A stretch of DNA of 64,000 nt from Phycisphaerae bacterium. GTDB taxonomy: Bacteria > Planctomycetota > Phycisphaerae > Phycisphaerales > Phycisphaeraceae. Shown in pieces: positions 8,662-18,314 of the stretch. Positions within the stretch are counted from its first letter, which is position 1, and each line of letters opens with the position of its first letter. Below the pieces are notes generated by a model that saw nothing but the letters and a program-made list of their open reading frames with translations, searched no databases and was not told the origin of the DNA. The stretch spans positions 1 to 64,000 of the forward strand of contig JAUHYI010000001.1 in the NCBI GenBank assembly GCA_030426385.1. The letters are read 5' to 3'. The translations under genes and the position numbers were made by a program.

Positions 8662-11004
8662 ATGACGCCCCTACGTAATTGGCTAAGAACTAAAAAAATC
8701 GGCTGCCTCTATTTTCTATCCTTCGCAATATGCTTCGCATTCACGACTCAAGCCCTGGCAGAATTACCAATCGATATCACGATTTCTCATCGCGATCCTT
8801 GTAATCTGTTCAGCGCTGACGAGTCAGTTCACTTTGACGCCACGTTACATAGCGCCAAAAATTACCTCGGCACTGTCAATGCTTCTGTTGTCGATTATTT
8901 TGGCCACGAAGTCTGGTCGAAATCACAACCTGCAACGCTGCATGCCAATAAAGATATCGCGGTGCCACTCAACATCAGCACCCTACCGCCAGGCTATTAC
9001 GAATTAACTCTGTCGTTTCTCAATGATGACGAACAAGACAAAGCCGTCGAACATACCACGTGCTTCGGTGTGGCCCATTTTGTTAACCGTACCGTCGACG
9101 ACGTAATCAAGAATGATTATCGCTTCGGGTTGAAAATGTGGTATCGCGGTCGGTCACTGAAGTATGGCAAAAACAAAAGCAAACGCTTGGACTTTGATGA
9201 GCGGCAAGTGGCCGAAGCAAGCGTCAAACTGGGCTTGCAATGGACGCGCGCGAAACTTGGTCAAACACAAGAGCTGGCTACAACTGACCTGGCGCGTGAC
9301 TTCGAAACTCATGTGATCATCAATGTTGATCGCTACCCATTGTCATGCTGGGATGTCGAACGTTACGGGCCTTATGACGAATGGACAAAAAAGAATGGGC
9401 GTTACGGCACGATGAAAGCGGTTCCCCAAAAAGAAGCCTACCAACAATGGATACGTCAAGAGGTAGCCAGTATTCCATCACATCAACGTGTCTTTGAAAT
9501 ATGGAATGAACCGTGGGGCAAGATGACGCCAGAAGATTTCGCAACGACATGCCAGTATGCGACGCAAGCCATCCTCGAGATGCGACCGGACGCCATTATC
9601 GGCGCCAACCTTCGCGGCATTGCCAGCAACTATAAATTTGACGGCCGTTTCATCAACGCTGGCGGCATGAATGGCATGAAGATGGTGGCGTTACATCCCT
9701 ACAACATCGACCTGTGGCATAACGGTCGACAAAGGCTGCGCGACTACCATCAATGGATCGAGGAAAAAGTCGGTCGGCCCATTGACTTATACACCACCGA
9801 ATTCGGCAAACATTCAACACCTCAAGGTGCCGCCAAAGCTACCGAACATGAACAAGCTCAATCCGTGCTGCGACAAGCATTGATCCTTTATGCCGAAAAT
9901 TTCAAAGCACTCGTTCCGCATACAGTTGGCCAAACTGAAAATGATCCGTCTGATCGACAAGCGTGGTACGGTTTTGTTAGAATCCCACACGAGCCCAAAC
10001 CAGTGCTCATGGCATACGCGAATGCAGCCTATCTCATCGATGGCAGTACTTATATCGGCGACTTATGGTTTGGCCCCAATGTCTGGGCTATGGTTTTTCA
10101 ACGTGACGGGCGATATGTCATGGCACTATGGACCACCGATGAAAATCCCTTTCAACTCAACGTGGAAACGGGAACGGATCACGTTACGCTGGTTGACATG
10201 GTCGGCAAATCCAGCGTGCCTCTCGTGGTTAATGGCAAGGTTAATGTCATGGTTTCGCAAGACATCACCTATGTGGTCGGACTTGCCGCATCGGCAGTCC
10301 AAGAAGCAACCAAGGAACTCAATCCTAAACGCTGGCCCGCTACGAAAAAAGCATCCACCCGTCACTCGCGCACCATCCATCAATTGGTTAATCCACCAAA
10401 GATCGATGGCATAATCACTTCAACAGATGATGGCCATGTTGAAGAATGGGCCAACAGCACGCGTATCGTCATGCAGCGCTCGGGCATTTCACCTCGAGAC
10501 GGCAGCGGCATAGGTTATGTCGGTTGGGACACACAATATCTCTACGTCGGCGTTGACATAAAAGACAATAAAATCCTGAACACAGTGAAGGGGCCGAAAC
10601 TATTTCAAGAGGATTGCTTCGAACTTTTCATCAGTACCGAACCGCGTGACGATGATGAAGGCTATGGCCCATACGACCGGTATTTTCTCATGACGGTAAC
10701 CAATGGCGATGGCCAATCCGTTCTATATAACGTGATCGAACATTCACCAATCAAGGTCGCACCGGTTGAAGGCGCACAATTCAAAGCCATTGAAACTGAA
10801 GAAGGCTGGGCTCTTGAAGTCGCCTTGCCTTGGTCAAGCTTCAAAGATTTCGAAGCCAAGCCCGGCGCAATCGCCGCAATGGAAATGCGTATCATTGACG
10901 CAGATATACCTGGATCACGCTCGCGTCGATCGTACAACCCCGTGCAAGAACACATCAACATGTCAGGCCCAACCACATGGTCACTCATGCGTTTGGAAGA
11001 ATAA
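8662..11004 (+). CDS. secreted clan-A glycoside hydrolase-like protein with C-terminal CBM9-like domain
   Basis: Exported protein of 780 residues with a Sec signal peptide ending in 'TQALA|E' near residue 33. Residues 40-150 look like a beta-sandwich. A TIM-barrel glycosidase follows, with acid/base E283 in 'IWNEPW' and probable nucleophile E380 in 'TTEFG', the two-glutamate layout of clan GH-A (GH39/GH5-like). Residues about 600-780 resemble a family 9 carbohydrate-binding module ('GYVGWDTQYLYVGVDI', 'ELFISTEPRD'). A GTG at 8653 also opens the frame, but ATG 8662 has AAAGG 8 bases upstream. A paralogue on the opposite strand at 14402-16774 shares the whole architecture. The activity is a guess from fold: retaining hydrolysis of an extracellular or periplasmic glycan. 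Confidence 0.8.
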   Translation: MTPLRNWLRTKKIGCLYFLSFAICFAFTTQALAELPIDITISHRDPCNLFSADESVHFDATLHSAKNYLGTVNASVVDYFGHEVWSKSQPATLHANKDIAVPLNISTLPPGYYELTLSFLNDDEQDKAVEHTTCFGVAHFVNRTVDDVIKNDYRFGLKMWYRGRSLKYGKNKSKRLDFDERQVAEASVKLGLQWTRAKLGQTQELATTDLARDFETHVIINVDRYPLSCWDVERYGPYDEWTKKNGRYGTMKAVPQKEAYQQWIRQEVASIPSHQRVFEIWNEPWGKMTPEDFATTCQYATQAILEMRPDAIIGANLRGIASNYKFDGRFINAGGMNGMKMVALHPYNIDLWHNGRQRLRDYHQWIEEKVGRPIDLYTTEFGKHSTPQGAAKATEHEQAQSVLRQALILYAENFKALVPHTVGQTENDPSDRQAWYGFVRIPHEPKPVLMAYANAAYLIDGSTYIGDLWFGPNVWAMVFQRDGRYVMALWTTDENPFQLNVETGTDHVTLVDMVGKSSVPLVVNGKVNVMVSQDITYVVGLAASAVQEATKELNPKRWPATKKASTRHSRTIHQLVNPPKIDGIITSTDDGHVEEWANSTRIVMQRSGISPRDGSGIGYVGWDTQYLYVGVDIKDNKILNTVKGPKLFQEDCFELFISTEPRDDDEGYGPYDRYFLMTVTNGDGQSVLYNVIEHSPIKVAPVEGAQFKAIETEEGWALEVALPWSSFKDFEAKPGAIAAMEMRIIDADIPGSRSRRSYNPVQEHINMSGPTTWSLMRLEE

Positions 11005-11080
11005 AACAGCTAAAAACACCGATGTTTCATGAGTTTTATGCCGACACCCTCCAAGCAATCATCTACATCAAGACTCGCGA

Positions 11081-13261
11081 TTATTCGTCGTGATCAAATT
11101 CGGGTGGCGATTGTGCCCATGATGTGGGCTGGCTTGACATCACTAATTCCAGCGTGCCGCCCCTGGCGACTTGCTTGGCTGTAAGCCATGCATGGTCAAT
11201 CGCTTCACCATTCAAACGCGCCGAAGCCACATAGATCGCATCAGCACTGCGACCGATTGCGACGATCTCGAAATGCCCGCCAGCCACAACCATCGATACG
11301 CGATCAAACCCAGGCGTTCCGATCAACCATAGTGGTTGGCCAGCTACAGGGAACAGCCCCATCGCTGACCAAACATACCAACTGGACAAACCACCAGAAT
11401 CATCATTGCCAGGTAAACCATAACGACCGAGCCGAAACTGTTGACTGCGCACAGCGTCTATCACTTCGCAAGTCCGATCATGTCGGCCAGCATAAATATA
11501 GGCGTAAGGCGTTTCCATATCCGGCTCATTGTTGAGTCCTTCGAAACGCTGCTCGGCCCACTCGGCATCAGTTAACTCCTCACCTCGACCGAGTTGACGA
11601 ACCGGATCCGCTCCGTAACCAAAAAAGTCATCCAACAGTTCTATAAATCTCGTCACGCCGCCGATATGCTTGATTCGTCCAGCCATATCATGCAACAAGC
11701 GAAACGAATAATTCCATCGCCCGCCTTCGTAAAAAACTGAGTCAATGGCTAAGCCTGACTCAGCATCAATGGCCGCCTGCCACTGATCAGCCAGTTGCAT
11801 CAACTCATTCGCTTTGCCTTCATCCCCCGCGGCTTGTGCAATACGACCAATGCCCCAACACGCCTGCGCCAAATCTAACGTGTGCGATATCGGATGAACT
11901 ACGCCATCATCGCGAAACTTCTCGACTTTTTCGTCGTTGAAAAAGGTTTCGTATAAACGCGAAAACTCCGTTTTCCAATTGGCTGATTCAGGCATGCGAA
12001 AAAATGCGTCCGCCAAAGTGATGTGTCCCAATCCACTCGCTTGCAAACTACAGATATCCGAGCGTAATGCCGGGAGATACGCCCGCCACAAACATCCGAA
12101 GCGTCGCGCGGCTTGAAGCAATGAACCAACCAGTTCTTGTCCCCACTGTGGATACACCGTGAACAACAACGGGTACAGCGCCTTGTATTGATCCCAAAGC
12201 GTTCCCAAATCCAACATGCAAGGCCCCGACTCTGGCCACAATGGACTTTCATCGCGAGCGCTCACCGGCTTGATCAACGTATGGTAAAGCGCCGAATAAA
12301 ATTTTGTTGCATCATCGGCTGAGTCTGTCTCAATTTCGATCGCCCCCAGATGGTCACGCCATTCCTGCTCAGCATCTGCGGCCACAGTGTCAAAACTATC
12401 TTTATCAATTTCCGCCAAACCTTCGCGAGCACGTTCCAAACTGCGATATGAAAATCCCAAACGCACTTCACACGTTGCGTCGGCATCAGACAAATCAAAC
12501 AGTGCGCCAAAGGCATCTCCCCATTCAATCGCGTCAAGATTCAAAAGCGATTCAACATGCTGTGAGCCACGAAACAAATGGGCCCCATCAACCGCAGCCC
12601 GCAATTCGACCGCAATGTAAAGCTGAATGCCATCAATGTGAATCACACCTTCCACGCGGTTGGGCGACACCAATTGAACACTTGCCTTGTTCGGATGCTG
12701 ACGCAGCCGTTCCATGGGTAAATCCAGCCCGGCGGATGCAAAGTCCACACGCAATGATGAATTCGGTGCTTGATGAAATGTGTATCGGTGTAACGCCGCC
12801 CGCCGAGTCACGGTCAATTCTACCCGAGGCCCCACCGCCCCAAAATGAGCCGCGTAATAACCCGGTCTGGCTTGCTCATCGACAAGAGGCTGTTCGATTT
12901 CTTTAAAAGTACCACGCTCCACCATGCTGACCCGAGCATAGTTGTAGTAATGGTCAATCATCCCGGCACCACTGTGGTGAAAGTGCGTCACACCACGCGC
13001 GACATGCCCTTTGGACAAAGGCTTAGGCAACCCGGACCACGAGGCCTCGTAAGGTCCATAACCGGTGACGTATCCGCCGGAGTATGGCAATGCGGAAACC
13101 ATCCCGAGTGGCAGTACTGCACCCGGATGCGTGTTACCCACCAAGGCCTTAGGCAAGCGCCATCTAGCAGCCAAACCTTGGCGAGGCGATGTATCAACTT
13201 CCCAATTTCCTAGAAATGGATCAACCGAAACAATGGGGTCTTGCTTTTTCGAATTATTCAT
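11081..13261 (-). CDS. GH92-family alpha-mannosidase-like protein, no signal peptide
   Basis: Predicted family 92 glycoside hydrolase of 726 residues, close to the usual length for this calcium-dependent inverting alpha-mannosidase family. Family hallmarks are 'GNTHPGAVLPLGM' near residue 41, 'LWDQYKALYPLL' near the middle and 'GLPGNDDSGGLSSWYVWSAMG' shortened here to 'PGNDDSGGLSSWYVW' near residue 640. Most characterised GH92 enzymes are exported, but here the start 'MNNSKKQDPIV' has no hydrophobic segment, so a cytoplasmic enzyme acting on imported mannosides is inferred. It is the last gene of a reverse-strand run: LamG/PEP-CTERM, glycosidase, aldolase, GH92. It converges on the glycosidase ending at 11004 with 76 bp between stops. 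Confidence 0.88.
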   Translation of the reverse strand: MNNSKKQDPIVSVDPFLGNWEVDTSPRQGLAARWRLPKALVGNTHPGAVLPLGMVSALPYSGGYVTGYGPYEASWSGLPKPLSKGHVARGVTHFHHSGAGMIDHYYNYARVSMVERGTFKEIEQPLVDEQARPGYYAAHFGAVGPRVELTVTRRAALHRYTFHQAPNSSLRVDFASAGLDLPMERLRQHPNKASVQLVSPNRVEGVIHIDGIQLYIAVELRAAVDGAHLFRGSQHVESLLNLDAIEWGDAFGALFDLSDADATCEVRLGFSYRSLERAREGLAEIDKDSFDTVAADAEQEWRDHLGAIEIETDSADDATKFYSALYHTLIKPVSARDESPLWPESGPCMLDLGTLWDQYKALYPLLFTVYPQWGQELVGSLLQAARRFGCLWRAYLPALRSDICSLQASGLGHITLADAFFRMPESANWKTEFSRLYETFFNDEKVEKFRDDGVVHPISHTLDLAQACWGIGRIAQAAGDEGKANELMQLADQWQAAIDAESGLAIDSVFYEGGRWNYSFRLLHDMAGRIKHIGGVTRFIELLDDFFGYGADPVRQLGRGEELTDAEWAEQRFEGLNNEPDMETPYAYIYAGRHDRTCEVIDAVRSQQFRLGRYGLPGNDDSGGLSSWYVWSAMGLFPVAGQPLWLIGTPGFDRVSMVVAGGHFEIVAIGRSADAIYVASARLNGEAIDHAWLTAKQVARGGTLELVMSSQPTSWAQSPPEFDHDE

Positions 13262-13444
13262 AGTCCAACGATTCGTTTTCTAGGAAGAATTAAAAATTCA
13301 CAATGATCAATGCATGGCATAGTCACTGCTAACCTAGACAAACGGTGGCCATCGAGACGTATCGCTAGGTCATGAGTCATAGTAACAGACGCCCAATTTA
13401 CCCGCGAGACCGAACCAGAGACGATCCGCTCAGTCGGCATCGAC

Positions 13445-14263
13445 TTAAATATTGATCGCCTCGTGTTCACGCGTTGCCTGGCCAGCACCGACGGCTTCGC
13501 GAAGTTGGCGCACATCGGCGCCGATCTGACGCTGCACCGCAATCAGATCAGCCTGATGAATCAGCAAGTTCGCACCGGATTTCGCCCAACGAATTTCCTG
13601 ATCAAGGACGTCATGCCATATGCCGTGTACACCGACGCCGACGTTTTTTGCTCGCGCCTTAACGATAATCGTATCGATGGCCTCCAGAAATGTCGGATCG
13701 GTCCACTGCTCGGGCACGTCCAAGCTACAACTAAGATCATGCGGTCCAACCAGCAGCGCATCCACGCCGGGTACATCGAGAATATCATCCAGCGCGTCAA
13801 GCGCCGCCACACTTTCAATATTTACAATCGCTGCGCGACCGACATTGCCACGCTGCAGGTAATCCTGCAACCCTGCGTCACACGATCCACCGGCCATAAT
13901 GCTCGCTAATTTTTCGCCTTTGAGTGGCTTGTATTTCACGGCAGCAACCAGTTGTCGAACGACTTCTACCGACTCCACGTATGGCACGATCACCCCCGCG
14001 GCACCCGCATCGATCGCGATGTGCATGTGATTGGCTTCCGGCGACGGCACGCGAACAATCGGCGCTAAACCCATCGCCGCGTATGCGCGACACATCCACG
14101 ACAACTGGCTTCGATCCAGCGCGATATGCTCGGTGTCAATGAACACAAAATCGAGGCCGAGCTTCCCCACAATCATTGGCCATTCAGGAGCAGGAGAAAC
14201 AATCAGGGTGCCGATGGCCGGCGTGCCGTCATGTAAACATCGGATTAGGTCAGTACCGTTCAC
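13445..14263 (-). CDS. HpcH/HpaI-family 2-keto-3-deoxy-acid aldolase
   Basis: Class II pyruvate aldolase of 272 residues. The family pattern is clear: 'DFVFIDTEH' with the general-base His, 'PIVRVP' with the pyruvate-binding Arg, 'GAAGVIVPYVES', and 'VDALLVGPHDLSCSL' with the metal/phosphate-loop G-P-x-D-L-S. These enzymes cleave 2-keto-3-deoxy sugar acids, such as 2-keto-3-deoxy-L-rhamnonate, to pyruvate and an aldehyde. The start is GTG at 14263, supported by AAGGA 9 bases upstream. It sits between GH92 (downstream, 183 bp) and a secreted glycosidase (upstream, 138 bp), so it probably finishes breakdown of a deoxy-sugar or aldonate released by them; the exact substrate is unassigned. Confidence 0.88.
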   Translation of the reverse strand: MNGTDLIRCLHDGTPAIGTLIVSPAPEWPMIVGKLGLDFVFIDTEHIALDRSQLSWMCRAYAAMGLAPIVRVPSPEANHMHIAIDAGAAGVIVPYVESVEVVRQLVAAVKYKPLKGEKLASIMAGGSCDAGLQDYLQRGNVGRAAIVNIESVAALDALDDILDVPGVDALLVGPHDLSCSLDVPEQWTDPTFLEAIDTIIVKARAKNVGVGVHGIWHDVLDQEIRWAKSGANLLIHQADLIAVQRQIGADVRQLREAVGAGQATREHEAINI

Positions 14264-14401
14264 GAGTAAGATTCCTTTGGTAAAACCACAACAAAAACAG
14301 GCAACCAGACATCACGACCAACACATCTGGGATGTCAGCTTTAAAAAACTGGCTTGAACCATTGGGCTAAAATTGCCTGGCCAATAAAATTATTACGCGG
14401 A

Positions 14402-16774
14402 TTATTCCAGCTCCATAAGCGACCATGCCGCTGGGTTCATGTGAGAAAAACCCTGAGCATCGGACAGATCCAACTTGAAGCGCGGATGAGAAGTATCAGC
14501 ATCATTGACGCGAAGCTCCATCGCTAATTGCGCCCCGGGTTTAGCATCAAAATCATTAAGTGCCGCCCAGGGAATTGCAACCTGCACCAACCAGCCAATC
14601 TTGGTAGCCCCCGCATAAAATTGACTATCCGCAATATCGCGTACCTCTACTTCGGCCTGGTCCACAACTTTTCCCAATACGCCCTGGCCTTCTGCAGATG
14701 TGGGCGAGATAAACAACTGATGATCATTGGGACCATAGCCGGTCTCGCTATCACGCGGTTCAGTGCTGATAAAAAGTTCCACACAGTCTTCGCGATACAG
14801 TTTATTGCGTAGCTTGGTGTTCATCATCTGGTTGTCACGCATATCAACAGCGGCATACAAGTATGAATCATCCCAGCCCAAGTAAGCAAAACCGCTCGCA
14901 TCATAACCATTGACCTTGGGATTAATAATCGCCAGTTGCGTCAGGTTTTTCCAAGAAGCCAAATCACCGTCAAACGCCAACGTGTGGGCGACTTGCTTCA
15001 TGCTTCGACGATTACGCGCCATCGTTTCCGGGGCAGGCCAACGCTGTGGATTTAATTCGCGTGTCGCCTGACGAGCAATCTCCGCACTGATGCCGACGAC
15101 GTAAGTGATGTCTTGCGTCACATCGATCGAAAGTTCGCCTTGACTCACATTTCGAGTTGCCTTACGGCCAACCATATCAACCACATCGATCTGGGTGACT
15201 TCCGCCCCGAGCTGGATGACCGCTTGTTTGCCAGGCAAACCTTCACGAACCCACAGCGCCAACGTATGCGTGCCATCACGTTCGAAGACCATCGCGGCGA
15301 TCCCTGGGCCATACCACAAGTCTCCCAAATATTGGCTGCCGTCAATCAGATGCGCCGCATTGGCATAAGCCATTAGCACAGGCTTGGGTTGATGTGGTAT
15401 GCGAAAAAAGCCAAACCAGTCTTCACGATACGTGGGGTTACGACCGAGTTCGCCCATGGTATGCGGAATCAACGAGCGAATACCTTCCGCATATAACACC
15501 AACGTCTGCTGCAAAACTGACTGGGCTTGTTCACGTTCACTGACAGCATCAGGGCCTTCGGGCGTGGAGTGCTTACCAAACTCTGTGACGTGCAGTTCGA
15601 TCGACTCATTGGCATGCGCGTTGATCCACGCTTGATAATCACGCAACCATTGGCGGCCGTCGTGACGAATATGCACGCTATACGGATGCAACGCCACCAT
15701 GCGCACGCCTTTCATCCCGCCAGCCTCGATGAATTTCGCATCATATTGATACCGACTGGTTGATCCCAACAGATTCGGGCCAATGATCGCGTCAGGCCGG
15801 ATCGACAGAATTGCCTCGGTCGCATAATTGCAAACCACAGCAAAATCCTCGGGCGACATCTTGCTCCACGGCTCATTCCAGATTTCATACACGTTCTGCG
15901 CTGGATCTATCGGCTTAATTAACTCGACCAACCAGCGCTGAAACGGCTCCTTTTTCGGAATGGTTCGACGCGTGCCATACTTGCCGTTTTTTTTCGTCCA
16001 CGCTTCGTAAGGGCCATAGCGCTGATCGTCCCAACAGTCGACGGGAAAACCATCAACCTTGAGAACCACTGCCACAGGAAAATCATTCGCCAACTCCGTG
16101 GTCGGCAATTCGCGTGTCTGGTTGATCGGTGCACGCGTCCACGACAAACCCAACTTAGCGCAGGCAGCCATCACTTGCCGTTCGTCAAAATCAAGGCGCT
16201 TGTCGCCGTAATGCAGATATCGACCGCGATACCACATTTTCATACCAAAACGATAATCCCCCTGCCGAATATCATCGACGCGACGATCGACGAAATGACC
16301 AATGCCAAAACACAACTTATCCAGCAGGCGTTTATCTTCACCAGAATCGTCTATTCCAGCCGGCCACGGATTCGGCGCGTCATCAGCCAATGATAACGAC
16401 AACTCGTAATATCCCGGCACAAGTGGCCCAATTTCCAGAGTGAACTGATCGTCCTGGTTGGCCACCAATTCCAGCGTAATCGGGGTATGCCAAACCACAT
16501 CGCCCCAATAATCGATCACCTTCGCGATGGCCTGCCCGACATAATCAGACTTGCTACGCAACGCAATGCTAAATTTCACGGCCTCATCAGCATCGAACAA
16601 ATTACATGGGACGTGATGCTCAAATGTCGCATCAATCACCGGATGGAGGACTGGCTTTGCGGCCATCACCGCATTGCACAAAATCCATGACAAAACAAAC
16701 GCCGCACCAACCAAACCCACGCGCCCATGTAGATTCACCACCAATAATTTCCTTTTCACAAATTGAATTCTCAT
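14402..16774 (-). CDS. secreted clan-A glycoside hydrolase-like protein with CBM9-like domain, paralogue of the 8662 gene
   Basis: Exported protein of 790 residues from ATG 16774; a GTG at 16795 could add seven residues. It has a basic N-terminus, a hydrophobic segment and a likely cleavage after 'NAVMA'. The beta-sandwich, the TIM barrel with 'IWNEPW' acid/base and 'VTEFG' nucleophile, and the C-terminal CBM9-like part ('FAYLGWDDSYLYAAVDM', 'ELFISTEPRD') match the product of 8662-11004 block for block. DNA similarity is clearly lower than protein similarity, so the duplication is not recent. It lies 32 bp after the LamG/PEP-CTERM gene and probably shares its transcript. Substrate unknown. 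Confidence 0.8.
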   Translation of the reverse strand: MRIQFVKRKLLVVNLHGRVGLVGAAFVLSWILCNAVMAAKPVLHPVIDATFEHHVPCNLFDADEAVKFSIALRSKSDYVGQAIAKVIDYWGDVVWHTPITLELVANQDDQFTLEIGPLVPGYYELSLSLADDAPNPWPAGIDDSGEDKRLLDKLCFGIGHFVDRRVDDIRQGDYRFGMKMWYRGRYLHYGDKRLDFDERQVMAACAKLGLSWTRAPINQTRELPTTELANDFPVAVVLKVDGFPVDCWDDQRYGPYEAWTKKNGKYGTRRTIPKKEPFQRWLVELIKPIDPAQNVYEIWNEPWSKMSPEDFAVVCNYATEAILSIRPDAIIGPNLLGSTSRYQYDAKFIEAGGMKGVRMVALHPYSVHIRHDGRQWLRDYQAWINAHANESIELHVTEFGKHSTPEGPDAVSEREQAQSVLQQTLVLYAEGIRSLIPHTMGELGRNPTYREDWFGFFRIPHQPKPVLMAYANAAHLIDGSQYLGDLWYGPGIAAMVFERDGTHTLALWVREGLPGKQAVIQLGAEVTQIDVVDMVGRKATRNVSQGELSIDVTQDITYVVGISAEIARQATRELNPQRWPAPETMARNRRSMKQVAHTLAFDGDLASWKNLTQLAIINPKVNGYDASGFAYLGWDDSYLYAAVDMRDNQMMNTKLRNKLYREDCVELFISTEPRDSETGYGPNDHQLFISPTSAEGQGVLGKVVDQAEVEVRDIADSQFYAGATKIGWLVQVAIPWAALNDFDAKPGAQLAMELRVNDADTSHPRFKLDLSDAQGFSHMNPAAWSLMELE

Positions 16775-16806
16775 TCGATGCGACTCATAGTGCACGCGCT
16801 ATGACT

Positions 16807-17685
16807 TCATCGTGTGCGCCAAGCATTTCGTCGCCGATGTGATACTGCAGCCAAGCCTAGCATCAACATGCCAATCGCCGCAGGCTCTGGCACCGCCAGC
16901 GTCTGTGCTCCAGGATTGTTGTACCAGTACTCGATCAATTCCGGGCTTGCGACAATGTCGGCAATCAATATCTCATCCAACGTCCCATCGAAGTAACGAT
17001 CGACCGACGAGCTACCTGTTCCTTGTGATCCAAAGTAAGCCTCGCCGTTCGCCTGAATGTTCGTGGGCGAACCGCCGATATTATTTGTCGTTGGGGTGCC
17101 ACCGTCGATATATAACCGCAAAATGTTATTGCCGCCTTCAGTGTCACGCACAAACGTGTACATGTGAAACTCGCCATCAGCCGCGATCGTTTCGGTCGTA
17201 ACCACAGAATCTCCGCCGACAACAAAAAGCATCGTATTCGTGTTGTTCACACGGGCAAAGACATTGTTAATGCCATCCGTACCCGCTTTCTGATAAACCA
17301 GCGTATCCCAATCATTGACACGATCGCGGCGAGCCCACAGATTAATCGTGAAGCTATCGGTCCCCAACTGAAGCAGTGGCGTGGTGAATGTAACGCGCTG
17401 TCGATTGTCACTACCGTCATCGAAACGCAAAGCGTTGCCATCCACACCATCACTCACACTGCCACCATCACCCAGGGCGGAATTAAAATTGAATACGGAG
17501 GGCGATAGATCACCCGTGGTATTTCGCGTCCCCGTACTGCCAGCATCGTCTCCTGTGGTTTCGTCCAACGTGTAATAGTCAAGCAAACCTGCAGACGTAT
17601 GACCTGGCGTGATGCCAAAAACAGTGAAGGCAACAATCGTGAACGTTAACAAACCGAGACGGAACGAAATCAAGTGAATGGGCAT
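16807..17685 (-). CDS. LamG-domain PEP-CTERM surface protein
   Basis: Exported protein of 292 residues: Sec signal peptide (about residues 1-30, ending near 'GHTSA'), a LamG/concanavalin-like jelly roll (about 35-250, with 'DSFTINLWARRD' and 'LRLYIDGG'), and a C-terminal PEP-CTERM sorting tail made of 'VPEPAA', a hydrophobic helix and an Arg-rich end. PEP-CTERM tails are handled by an exosortase, which is not in this window. The LamG fold often binds glycans, so a carbohydrate-binding surface role fits the adjacent glycosidase. AGGAG lies 7 bases before the ATG. A strong promoter is predicted about 200 bases upstream. Confidence 0.85.
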   Translation of the reverse strand: MPIHLISFRLGLLTFTIVAFTVFGITPGHTSAGLLDYYTLDETTGDDAGSTGTRNTTGDLSPSVFNFNSALGDGGSVSDGVDGNALRFDDGSDNRQRVTFTTPLLQLGTDSFTINLWARRDRVNDWDTLVYQKAGTDGINNVFARVNNTNTMLFVVGGDSVVTTETIAADGEFHMYTFVRDTEGGNNILRLYIDGGTPTTNNIGGSPTNIQANGEAYFGSQGTGSSSVDRYFDGTLDEILIADIVASPELIEYWYNNPGAQTLAVPEPAAIGMLMLGLAAVSHRRRNAWRTR

Positions 17686-18314
17686 GACTCATCTCCTGTA
17701 CCTAAATAACTAGACGCAAAACAAAAAGAAATTCGCAACGACGCGAGGTGCATATACCAGCGGATGAAAACCTTTGCCTTTTTCCATCGCGATGCCAGCA
17801 ACAACCAGAGCTATAAAAACAGCCACAAATACAACAGACAACGACAGCAACCAGAATGCACAATTAATACAACAGATGCAAAAATTTTAACATGATATGC
17901 AATGCCATGTCAAGTATTTCCATAACGCATAAACATCAATATCTCGAAATAGCCCAAAAATAACATCATAAATCATTTTAAATACCAGTTTTATGCGAAA
18001 ACAAGGACAACTCGACAACAGCCCTGATGGCGTCCTGAAAAACGCCCCGGCACTACACCTAAACAAATCATTGCAAGCCATATCGACAAAACTTACAATT
18101 GGATATTTACAAAATATTGTACAACTATTGTATTTAAAAGAACTGCCCGCTATCCTCACTTGCGAATCCAACCCCACCCAGACCAGCTACACCAAGAAAC
18201 GCACACATTGCATCCAGCCCCAAACTCATTGCCCTAGAACCACAACACCTCATCGCAGCACAGAAAATTGACGTAAACACCAATCCACAACGCAAAGCCG
18301 AGTTTAAACCCATC
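17686..18314. promoter_or_regulatory. 629-bp AT-rich divergent intergenic region with promoter for the LamG gene
   Basis: No gene is seen. Reading on the reverse strand, TTGACA (17913-17908) and TAAAAT (17889-17884) are separated by 18 bases, a good sigma-70 promoter for the LamG/PEP-CTERM gene with a leader of roughly 190 bases. The same stretch contains ACATG/CATGT inverted arms across the spacer. No clear promoter for the forward PhyH gene at 18315 was identified. Confidence 0.5.

Noticed and set aside
11005-11080. AAACA/TGTTT hairpin between convergent genes
   Set aside because: A 5-bp AT-rich stem is too weak to call a terminator.
8662-16774. Invertible segment driven by the paralogous glycosidase pair
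   Set aside because: The two genes match at protein level, but spot comparison shows many DNA differences, so long identical stretches for recombination are lacking.
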